A stretch of DNA of 6,886 bases. Source: an uncultured Pseudomonadota bacterium. GTDB taxonomy: Bacteria; Myxococcota_A; UBA9042; CAIXZC01. A program made the position numbers and the translations under genes. Of this stretch, positions 1-5,651 are shown piece by piece. The notes beneath the pieces are model-generated. The model searched no databases. It saw only the letters and a program-made list of their open reading frames with translations, and had not been told where the DNA came from. Location: assembly GCA_937884235.1 (NCBI GenBank), contig CALGBT010000617.1, forward strand, positions 1-6,886, read 5' to 3'. The stretch's first letter is position 1. Every line of letters begins with the position of its first letter.

Positions 1-51
1 AGCGGGAACCCCGGGAAGTCGGCACTTGTGGCGAAATACTGGTCCTGGTAG
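1..51 (+). CDS. Possible 3' end of an upstream gene (partial, weak)
   Basis: Sixteen codons are open from the left edge to a TAG at 49-51, ending in ...KYWSW. Of the three plus frames open at the edge, this one has the highest G/C at third codon positions (13 of 16, against about half in the other two), which is what coding sequence in a GC-rich genome tends to show. A hairpin followed by a T-run begins seven bases after the stop, as expected after the end of a gene. The stretch is too short to name a product, and the frame call is only a preference. Confidence 0.25.
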   Translation, partial: SGNPGKSALVAKYWSW

Positions 52-57
52 CGGCTA

Positions 58-80
58 CGCGTGAGCGCACGTGCATTTTT
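58..80 (+). terminator. Possible intrinsic terminator before the kinase operon
   Basis: Bases 58-63 can pair with 68-73 around an AGCG loop, giving a six-pair stem that includes one G-U pair. A run of five T follows at 76-80. The position suits the end of an upstream transcript stopping at base 51. The stem is short. The same stretch holds the palindrome GCACGTGC (67-74), which could instead be a protein-binding site just upstream of the -35 element. Confidence 0.3.
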
Positions 81-107
81 GACAACCTTGCCCTTTCACC
101 ATAGCGT
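79..107 (+). promoter_or_regulatory. Sigma70-like promoter for the kinase operon
   Basis: A perfect -35 hexamer TTGACA lies at 79-84. Exactly 17 bases later, TAGCGT (102-107) keeps the three most conserved positions of a -10 box (TA...T). Transcription would start near base 114. That gives a leader of about 26 bases to the GTG at 140, with its Shine-Dalgarno sequence inside the leader, but only about 14 bases to the ATG at 128. The -10 match is partial. Confidence 0.5.
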
Positions 108-139
108 GGGAACGCGCGTCATGCGCCATGGAGGGGTCT

Positions 140-1885
140 GTGCGCTTCTGCCCGGAATGTAAGGCTCAGTATGCCATCAGCGAGGAGCGGTGCCCTCGTG
201 ATGGGGCCCCGTTGCTGGCTTTGCCGGAGCGGGATGAACTGCCCCTGGAGCGCAGCGGCCTGCAACGCTTGCAGCCGGTGGAGGCGGACAACAGTCGTTA
301 TACCATCATTGCCAAAATCGGACAGGGTGGCTGGGGCGGCATCTACCGGGCCTACCAGCACTCGACGCGGCGCGAGGTAGCACTCAAGGTGCTCCGGCAG
401 GAAGTTGCACATGACGATACGGTGCGCCGGCGTTTCCATCGGGAGGCGGAGGCCGTCAGCAGGCTCAAGCATCCCAACACAGTGACCACTTTTGACTTTG
501 GCGAGACTCCCGAGGGACTGCTCTTCATCGCCATGGAGTTCATCGAGGGGACCTCGTTGGACCGGGTCATTGAGGATGAGGTGCGTCTGCCTGTGGTGCG
601 GGCCGTGCGAATCGCCAGGCAGATTGCGCTCTCGCTGGCGGAAGCCCATGAGAAGGGTATTGTCCATCGGGACGTGAAGCCGCACAACATCATGTTGACG
701 ACCATCGATGGGCGCACCGACTTTGTGAAAGTCCTCGACTTTGGCGTCGCCAAGCTGATGGCCGTTGATTCGAGCCTCACCGCGACCGGTGCCACCTTTG
801 GTACGCCTGAGTATATGAGTCCCGAGCAGGTGCAATCCAAGGAGATTGACCAACGTTCCGACCTCTATGCCCTGGGTGTCATCCTTTACCAGATGCTGGC
901 TGGCGCTCCGCCCTTCACCGGGAACTCTGCAGTCACCGTGGCCCTCAACCATGTCCGTCAGCGGCCGCCGGTGATTCAAGACCGGGGGGATATTCCCCGG
1001 TCCCTCCTGGCGCTGGTCAAGAGGTTGTTGGCCAAGGACCCCCGGGATCGACCGCAGTCCGCACGAGAGTTGGCTGCGGAGCTGGAAAAAATAGAGACCG
1101 GGGTAGCTGCCGTCGCTGGTCGCGATACTCCCCGGGCTGTTCGAACACTGGCCGGGGTCCTGACTTCAAAATGGGTGGTTCCGATTGTGGTGCTGGGAGT
1201 TATCGGTGGCGCCATCGCGCTGGTCCCTTTCCTGGGCAGCAAGTTCTTGGGGGACGGGGCAGGGACTGGCTCCGCCGTTGTCGGAGGTGCGGCTCAGAGT
1301 CGCCCCGCACTGCACCTGGCTGTGCCGGAAGTAGAGGCCAGGGCCATAGTCGATGTGATTTCCGAGGGCGTGCGGGGGGGCGGCGATGTGATTGCGGAGC
1401 AATGGGAGCCGGCATTGTTGACGGATGCTGGGAGGACCGCAGGAGAATCAGCGGGAAGTGGTGAAGTGGAGGGGACTGTGCCGCACGGAGAGGTGGTTGA
1501 CGACCTCCATTCGGAGGCTGCTGCCGAGTTGGCGGAGGCCGGTTTGGACGTGGTCGAGCCGCGGCCCGAGGTCATGGTTGTCGATTTCCTGGCAGCCTCT
1601 GACGGGCCGGCGGTGGTGGAGCAGAAGGTTATCGCCAACGTCCAGGGGGCCGATGTCATTGTGGATGGCAAGACCGTTTGCGAGACTCCCTGCGCATTGA
1701 AGGGCCGGCCCGGCGAGCAGTGTAAGTTGCGCGTGCTCAAGCGGGGCCATGTGACGGCTCGACGACGCTTCACATTTGCGCGCGAGAGCGAACCGCTGTA
1801 TATCGAGTTGAAGAAGGTCACACTGTCGGAAGAGGACGGGCTCAAGGGTTCGCCGACTCGGGCTGAGGAGGATGGTCTCAAGTGA
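140..1885 (+). CDS. Membrane-anchored Ser/Thr protein kinase with zinc-ribbon stub and C-terminal PEGA-like domain
   Basis: This is a Hanks-type kinase that phosphorylates Ser/Thr on unknown targets, with its catalytic domain in the cytoplasm. Numbering from the GTG start (581 aa): a short zinc-ribbon-like start has C4, C7 and C18, with Asp in CPRDG at the usual fourth-ligand place. The kinase domain spans about 54-317, with glycine loop GQGGWG (61-66), Lys83 in VALKV, helix-C Glu102, HRDVKPHN with catalytic Asp178 and Asn183, DFG at 200-202, and SPE at 227-229. All catalytic residues are present and it is an RD-type kinase. One membrane helix (about 345-365) leads into an acidic low-complexity stretch and a PEGA-like domain (about 496-548) outside the cytoplasm. 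The GTG at 140 is preferred because GGAGG at 130-134 sits five bases upstream; the in-frame ATG at 128 lacks a ribosome site and would add four residues. The stop overlaps the next gene's start. Confidence 0.93.
   Translation: MRFCPECKAQYAISEERCPRDGAPLLALPERDELPLERSGLQRLQPVEADNSRYTIIAKIGQGGWGGIYRAYQHSTRREVALKVLRQEVAHDDTVRRRFHREAEAVSRLKHPNTVTTFDFGETPEGLLFIAMEFIEGTSLDRVIEDEVRLPVVRAVRIARQIALSLAEAHEKGIVHRDVKPHNIMLTTIDGRTDFVKVLDFGVAKLMAVDSSLTATGATFGTPEYMSPEQVQSKEIDQRSDLYALGVILYQMLAGAPPFTGNSAVTVALNHVRQRPPVIQDRGDIPRSLLALVKRLLAKDPRDRPQSARELAAELEKIETGVAAVAGRDTPRAVRTLAGVLTSKWVVPIVVLGVIGGAIALVPFLGSKFLGDGAGTGSAVVGGAAQSRPALHLAVPEVEARAIVDVISEGVRGGGDVIAEQWEPALLTDAGRTAGESAGSGEVEGTVPHGEVVDDLHSEAAAELAEAGLDVVEPRPEVMVVDFLAASDGPAVVEQKVIANVQGADVIVDGKTVCETPCALKGRPGEQCKLRVLKRGHVTARRRFTFARESEPLYIELKKVTLSEEDGLKGSPTRAEEDGLK
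1829..1882 (+). repeat. 1.5-copy, 36-base direct repeat at the kinase C-terminus
   Basis: The codons for EEDGLK occur at 1829-1846 and again at 1865-1882, with starts exactly 36 bases apart. The two copies differ at a few third codon positions. The second copy contains GAGGAGG (1865-1871), the likely ribosome site of the next gene. The pattern suggests a small in-frame tandem duplication that has since drifted. Confidence 0.5.
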
Positions 1886-2832
1886 AAGCGCGGCAACGTT
1901 GGCTGGGAGTCTGTGCCCTTGTCTTGGCGCTGGGTCTCAGTGGTGCTGCCCTCGGCCAGTCTCAGGAGGCGGCTGAACTGAAAAGTGTTGCTGGGCGGGC
2001 GTTCTATGACCAGGAGAAGTTCAGCCTGGCCCTGGCCAGTTTCAAGGAGGCTTTTGCCCTCCACCCGTCAAGTCGTTACCTGTTCAATTCGGCCAAGGCC
2101 TGCGGTCGGTTGGGTGACGAAGAGGGGGCGATTTATTACTTCGAGCGATATCTTGCCCTCAATCCGGTTGCCGAAGACCGGGAGACGGTGCTTGCCGATA
2201 TCGAGAAAGCGCGCCAGGCGTTGCTGGCCGCAGGCCGCATTGAAGTACACCTGCAGGTGGTTCCAGCGGGGGCCGCGGTTGTGGTGCCGCCCGAGCATTC
2301 CTCTGAGGTGGCTCTCGCACCGGCGTCGCTCTTTGTGGTGCCGGGCAGCTACTTGCTGGAGTTTGTGGCTGAGGGGTTTGTAGAACAGCGCGTGACCATT
2401 GACGTGGCTCCCGATAGCCCCGTCCTGGTCACCGTGGAAGTTTCATTGGAGCCGCCCATTGTGGCCCCTGCCAGCGGTACCGGGAAGCCGGTTGAGCCAG
2501 GGCCCGCACCTCTTCCGTGGCAATGGGTTATGCTCGGGATTGGCGGCGCCGGAGTAGTTGCCGCGGGGACCGGCGGCTATCTCTGGTATGATGGTTGGGC
2601 TGGCATGGGCGAGGCCAACGACGCCGGAGGGCCGGACTACACTTCCAGCTATCGCACAGCGCGTGACCGGTATGTGGTCGGGCAATGGGTGACCGCGGCG
2701 GGTGCTGCTGTGGCTGCGGGCGGTATTCTGGGATACTACCTCTGGCCTCACACCGTGGCTACGCCGGCACCTTCGCTCTCGCTGGTACCCAGAGATGATG
2801 GTTTCGTGGTAGGCTTTGGGGCGGTGTTCTAG
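1882..2832 (+). CDS. Exported TPR and PEGA-like domain membrane protein
   Basis: The 316-residue protein has no enzymatic motif; TPR and PEGA-type domains usually serve as binding or scaffold modules at the cell envelope. A signal peptide covers about 1-25 (Lys/Arg start, Leu/Ala core, likely cut after GAALG). Two TPR-like helix pairs follow at about 31-63 and 65-97. A beta-rich PEGA-like domain lies at about 119-188, including VPGSYLLEFVAEGF. A Pro-rich linker (about 191-213) leads to two membrane helices (about 214-235 and 266-287) flanking a polar loop. The GTG start overlaps the kinase TGA as GTGA. GGAGG at 1867-1871 lies ten bases upstream, rather far, so translational coupling probably matters. 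The layout is familiar from Myxococcota, where such proteins often lie beside Ser/Thr kinases. Pairing with the kinase is inferred from the overlap and the shared PEGA-like domain. Confidence 0.85.
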   Translation: MKARQRWLGVCALVLALGLSGAALGQSQEAAELKSVAGRAFYDQEKFSLALASFKEAFALHPSSRYLFNSAKACGRLGDEEGAIYYFERYLALNPVAEDRETVLADIEKARQALLAAGRIEVHLQVVPAGAAVVVPPEHSSEVALAPASLFVVPGSYLLEFVAEGFVEQRVTIDVAPDSPVLVTVEVSLEPPIVAPASGTGKPVEPGPAPLPWQWVMLGIGGAGVVAAGTGGYLWYDGWAGMGEANDAGGPDYTSSYRTARDRYVVGQWVTAAGAAVAAGGILGYYLWPHTVATPAPSLSLVPRDDGFVVGFGAVF

Positions 2833-2846
2833 AGGCGCTACCGCCC
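2819..2846 (+). other. GC-rich inverted repeat over the end of the TPR-PEGA gene
   Basis: GGGCGGT at 2819-2825 is complementary to ACCGCCC at 2840-2846, with a 14-base loop that contains the TAG stop. There is no T-run after it, so it is not a standard intrinsic terminator. It could slow transcription or protect the 3' end of the first message. No convincing promoter was found in the rest of the gap to 2879, so the next gene may be read through from upstream. Confidence 0.25.
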
Positions 2847-2879
2847 TCACCGCCAGTCTATGGAGACGGAGGTGGGTCG

Positions 2880-3893
2880 ATGCCCGACTGGATTGAATGC
2901 CAGCTTTGTCCCAAGTACTGCCGGATTCCCGAGGGCGGGGTTGGTGATTGCCGGGTTCGCATGCACCTTGATGGGAAGCTGCTGGCAACAACCTACGGGC
3001 GCCCTTGCTCCGTGCACATGGACCCCATCGAGAAGAAGCCGCTCTTCCACTTCCTGCCGGGTACCGGCATCTTCTCCGTTGCCACGGTGGGGTGCAACCT
3101 GCACTGCCGCAACTGCCAGAATCACACCATCTCGCAAGCAATGCCTGAAGAATTCGCCGCTTACGAGGCGATGCCCGAGAAGCTGGTGGAAGTGGCCCAG
3201 GGGGAAGGGGCCATTTCCATCGCCTACACTTACACGGAGCCCCTGGTCTACTACGAATACACGTTGGATTGTGCGCAACGGGCCCACGTCGCAGGACTCA
3301 ACAACGTGCTGGTCAGTGCCGGATATGTCAACCAGAAGCCCCTTGGGAAGTTGTTGCCATATATCGATGCGGCCAACGTGGATCTGAAAGCCTTCGACAA
3401 CGAGTTCTACAAGAACGAATGCGGGGCAACTCTGAAGCCGGTCCTGGCCACCCTCGAGGCCTTGGTCGAAAAGGGTGTCTGGCTGGAGATCACCAACCTC
3501 CTGATCCCGACCCTCAACGACCATCCGGCCATGATCGAGAAGATGTGTCGTTGGATTGGAGAGCATCTTGGCTGGGAGGTGCCATTGCATTTCTCCCGGT
3601 TCCACCCGCGGCACGAGCTTACTTTTCTGCCGGCAACGCCGGCGCAGACGCTGGAGGATGCGCGCAATCTTGCCCTGGAGGTCGGCTTGCGTCACGTCTA
3701 TGTCGGCAATCTCCGTTCTCGGGAAGGGGAGCATACGTTCTGCCCATCCGGCGCTTGTCCCGGCCGCGCTACGCCGCTGGTGGAGAGGGTCGGCTATCAG
3801 GTTCTGGCCAATCGATTGCAGGATGGGCATTGCCCGGATTGCGGCATCGCCGTGGCGGGCAGGTGGACTTCTGCTGCTCTGGAGGCGGTATGA
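2880..3893 (+). CDS. amrS: AmmeMemoRadiSam-type radical SAM enzyme (AmrS)
   Basis: The 337-residue protein is a radical SAM enzyme of the AmrS branch, related to pyruvate-formate-lyase activases. Such enzymes use a [4Fe-4S] cluster to split S-adenosylmethionine; the substrate of this branch is not known to me. The N-terminal Cys motif CQLCPKYC...GDC gives C7, C10, C14 and C24. The cluster motif is C-x3-C-x2-C at C72, C76 and C79 (GCNLHCRNCQN). Further family blocks are DPIEKKPLFHFLPG (48-61), YTYTEP (116-121), NVDLKAF (166-172) and FHPRHELTFL (241-250). A C-terminal Cys set (C288, C293, C318, C321) looks metal-binding. Length is normal for the family. The start is set by a perfect GGAGGT at 2868-2873, six bases upstream. 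It is cytoplasmic, with no signal peptide. Its stop overlaps the start of the Tat microprotein as ATGA. No AMMECR1-like or MEMO-like gene lies in the window. Confidence 0.92.
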   Translation: MPDWIECQLCPKYCRIPEGGVGDCRVRMHLDGKLLATTYGRPCSVHMDPIEKKPLFHFLPGTGIFSVATVGCNLHCRNCQNHTISQAMPEEFAAYEAMPEKLVEVAQGEGAISIAYTYTEPLVYYEYTLDCAQRAHVAGLNNVLVSAGYVNQKPLGKLLPYIDAANVDLKAFDNEFYKNECGATLKPVLATLEALVEKGVWLEITNLLIPTLNDHPAMIEKMCRWIGEHLGWEVPLHFSRFHPRHELTFLPATPAQTLEDARNLALEVGLRHVYVGNLRSREGEHTFCPSGACPGRATPLVERVGYQVLANRLQDGHCPDCGIAVAGRWTSAALEAV

Positions 3894-4066
3894 AGCTTTT
3901 GCGCAAGTGGAGTCGCCGGAAGTTCCTGACTACTGCCGGTGGGGCTTTCCTGGTTGCTGGCACAATTGCCCTCTGGCCCCGCCGGCGCTCGGCCCGAGGG
4001 CCCGCGATACCGGTCAAACCGTGGCATCGAGAGTCGCTCTACGAGGAGCACGACCTGGCTGGCTAG
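3890..4066 (+). CDS. Small twin-arginine signal protein (58 aa) coupled to amrS
   Basis: This short gene starts inside the amrS stop (ATGA, 3890-3893) and has GGAGG at 3881-3885, four bases upstream, so it is very probably translated. The N-terminus carries a textbook twin-arginine motif SRRKFL (residues 8-13) followed by a hydrophobic stretch (about 13-29), then RRR and a hydrophilic tail ending YEEHDLAG. There is no Cys and no clear signal-peptidase site, so it may stay anchored in the membrane with about 29 residues outside. It is too short to be an ordinary Tat substrate and shows no recognisable enzyme domain. It is either a small accessory membrane protein for the AmrS pathway or a remnant of a longer exported protein; no continuation is seen in any frame. 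Function unknown. Confidence 0.72.
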   Translation: MKLLRKWSRRKFLTTAGGAFLVAGTIALWPRRRSARGPAIPVKPWHRESLYEEHDLAG

Positions 4067-4890
4067 TTGCCCGGGAAGAAGAGGTCGATGAGCGCCGGTG
4101 CCACCATTGCTTCCACCACCGACGCGGTGACGAGAACGGCAAGGGCCAGTGCGCCGATACGCGCCACGGCCATGGCTACCTGATTGAATGGCTTGGAGCC
4201 CAACTCGTACTTTTGCAATGATTTGGAGAGAAAGACGCCCGCCATGGCAATGAGAATATAGGCAATAGCCTCGAGGAAGAGGTGCGGGAAGATGGAGGCG
4301 AAGGACTTGAAAAAGTAGACCACCGCACCGCCGGTGGACTGGTCAGGAGCTGTGCGCGCAATGTAGGGGAAGACGACTCCCCAGGCCGAGGCGTTCCAGG
4401 CCAGCACCAGGAGCATGCCGCCGTGACGATAGATGAGTGAGAAGAGAAAACAGGCGACGAGGACAATGACGTTGTGGCCGATTACGGCCCCGAGGTCGTC
4501 AAAAACCACGTCGGTGATAGAGTGTCCACCATAGCCGCCGATCTGGCGCTCAAACAGGCCAATGAGTCGCTCGTCCGGCACTACCAGAGTGACCAGAGCA
4601 TAGGTGCCAAGAATTCCCATGAAGAGGGTGAAGAGGCTCATGGCCAGTCGCAAATTTGCTTGCGCAGTGGGGATCTTTCCTCCCCAGACCTCGTCCCTGT
4701 TGCGGTCGAGGAGGACCTCTACCGTGCGGGCTTGGGCAAAGGCAACAAGGAAGACGCCGATGAGGCTGGCTTCAGCCGGAAAGAGGAGAAAACCACTGCC
4801 GATTCCCAGCGCGGACACAAGTACTGACTCGATAATGATGGTGCCGTTGCCGTACTGGCCTGTGGCGTAGTACTTGTCGAAGAGGTACAT
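4063..4890 (-). CDS. SpoIIM/DUF95-like multi-pass membrane protein
   Basis: The 275-residue protein is highly hydrophobic, with about five or six membrane segments: about 16-54 (one or two), 82-104, 135-155, 157-177, 198-221 and 244-268. The block from N140 to F174 (HNVIVLVACFLFSLIYR, then GGMLLVLAWNASAWGVVF) resembles the conserved SpoIIM-family pattern of N-H/N-N, a hydrophobic helix, Gly-rich turn and WNAS/YNG motif. The later FPHLFLEAIAYILIAMAG and SVVEAMVAP also fit that family. Members occur in many non-sporulating bacteria and archaea, and their role outside sporulation is not established. It lies 10 bases downstream of the SWIM gene with only a weak GAGG before its ATG, so translational coupling is likely. 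Its stop codon shares a CTAG with the convergent Tat microprotein gene. Confidence 0.72.
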   Translation of the reverse strand: MYLFDKYYATGQYGNGTIIIESVLVSALGIGSGFLLFPAEASLIGVFLVAFAQARTVEVLLDRNRDEVWGGKIPTAQANLRLAMSLFTLFMGILGTYALVTLVVPDERLIGLFERQIGGYGGHSITDVVFDDLGAVIGHNVIVLVACFLFSLIYRHGGMLLVLAWNASAWGVVFPYIARTAPDQSTGGAVVYFFKSFASIFPHLFLEAIAYILIAMAGVFLSKSLQKYELGSKPFNQVAMAVARIGALALAVLVTASVVEAMVAPALIDLFFPGN

Positions 4891-4900
4891 GACCCTCAGC

Positions 4901-5536
4901 TCAGTTCAGATTGCCCCGGCTGCCGGGATCTTCGAAGTCATCAAAGTCATCCAGTTCTTCCGCCGGCTGCTTGGAGCCTGCTCCGTCCAGGTTCAATTCG
5001 TCGAACTGGTCACTGAACTTCTCGCTCTCAAAGAAGTCATCGGGGTCAGAGAGGATAATGTCGTCTTCCGGTTCGTCCAGAACTTCTGCGGGGTCGAATC
5101 CTTCCTGACCCAGGGCTTCGAGGCTGCTGCCGGGGTAGCGACCGATGAGGTGTCGCAGCTTCTCCTCAAGCTCAGCCCGGGGCACCCGGGAGAGGTTCAC
5201 AAGGAACTCATCGAGGTCGAGAAAGGTCTCTGGTTTTTCCAAATAGGTCAGGACCAGGGCTGCGGAGTGTCGGCAGAAGTAGGTCGCGTCGCAAGTGCAG
5301 AGGTCCTGGAGCGAGAACCTGTGGGCGCTGACGGAGCAGGTGATTGATGCGCCGTAGCCATAGAAAGTACAGGAGAGTTCATCGCCGTCCTTGAGTCGCT
5401 TGAGCAGCCGGGGCGAGTTGACCAGTGGCTCGGCGTTGGCACGCACCGCGGGGCCCGCCACACGCAACAGCTTCTCAATGGTAAACCCGGGCTCAGCTCG
5501 TCGAGAACGACCGGGGCTGCGTTTCTTCACCGTCAT
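4901..5536 (-). CDS. SWIM zinc-finger protein with long acidic C-terminal tail
   Basis: The 211-residue protein begins with a basic stretch (KKRSPGRSRR) and then a domain whose core is a SWIM zinc finger: C80-x-C82-x5-C88-x-H90 in LCTCDATYFCRHSAAL. SWIM fingers bind zinc and are thought to contact DNA or proteins. A helix following the finger, VPRAELEEKLRHLIGRYP (118-135), matches the post-SWIM segment of stand-alone bacterial members. Residues 147-204 are strongly acidic (24 Asp/Glu of 58) with repeated DDF motifs. The start is set by GGAGGAGG (plus-strand 5544-5551), seven bases before the ATG. There is no signal peptide, so it should be cytoplasmic. It is first in a two-gene unit with the SpoIIM-like gene. 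The specific role is unknown; the basic start plus acidic tail suggests a nucleic-acid or protein adaptor, which is inference. Confidence 0.85.
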   Translation of the reverse strand: MTVKKRSPGRSRRAEPGFTIEKLLRVAGPAVRANAEPLVNSPRLLKRLKDGDELSCTFYGYGASITCSVSAHRFSLQDLCTCDATYFCRHSAALVLTYLEKPETFLDLDEFLVNLSRVPRAELEEKLRHLIGRYPGSSLEALGQEGFDPAEVLDEPEDDIILSDPDDFFESEKFSDQFDELNLDGAGSKQPAEELDDFDDFEDPGSRGNLN

Positions 5537-5543
5537 CAGATTG

Positions 5544-5593
5544 CCTCCTCCTTCCTTCGCCGGGTAGTCTACTCACTCGATTGTCGCTGTCCA
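5544..5593 (-). promoter_or_regulatory. Predicted promoter and ribosome site for the SWIM gene
   Basis: Read on the minus strand, TGGACA (plus 5588-5593, five of six matches to TTGACA) is followed after 16 bases by TAGACT (plus 5566-5571, four of six to TATAAT), and then by a strong GGAGGAGG (plus 5544-5551). The -10 box lies inside the small inverted repeat GTAG-T-CTAC (5564-5572), which could be an operator half or chance. Confidence 0.45.
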
Positions 5594-5604
5594 TTGTTTT
5601 TCCT

Positions 5605-5645
5605 TTCCCACATCGTTCCTTCTCCATAGAATGCGGGGCAGGAGG
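5605..5645 (+). promoter_or_regulatory. Predicted promoter and ribosome site for the lipoprotein gene
   Basis: TTCCCA (5605-5610, four of six to the -35 consensus), a 16-base spacer and TAGAAT (5627-5632, five of six to the -10 consensus) would start transcription near 5640, just ahead of GGAGG (5641-5645) and the ATG at 5652. Because the upstream in-frame ATG at 5631 lies within the -10 box, it could not be on this transcript. With the minus-strand promoter, it makes this a compact divergent control region. Confidence 0.42.
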
Positions 5646-5651
5646 AGTGCC

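Noticed and set aside
1..104. Other open frames at the left edge: plus frame ending at 104 and a minus frame starting near 78
   Set aside because: Both lack a biased third-codon pattern or a ribosome site, and they conflict with the promoter and hairpin. Neither can be told from chance at this length.
119..979. Long open frame on the minus strand opposite the kinase domain (286 codons)
   Set aside because: The plus strand carries every kinase catalytic motif over the same bases. The antisense translation has no recognisable domain and fits the mirror effect of GC-rich codon use.
2847..3830. Long open frame on the minus strand opposite amrS (327 codons)
   Set aside because: It covers a complete, motif-rich radical SAM gene, its translation shows no family pattern, and it is explained by codon bias on the opposite strand.
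4066..4110. Possible bidirectional terminator between the convergent genes
   Set aside because: No stem with a T-run was found on either strand around the shared stops.
4874..5347. Plus-strand open frame of 157 codons over the SWIM gene
   Set aside because: The minus strand has the SWIM motif C-x-C-x5-C-x-H, a strong ribosome site and a good operon fit. The plus frame has none of these.
5631..5651. Upstream in-frame ATG at 5631 for the lipoprotein
   Set aside because: It lies within the predicted -10 box, and the GGAGGAG between it and the ATG at 5652 points to the later start.
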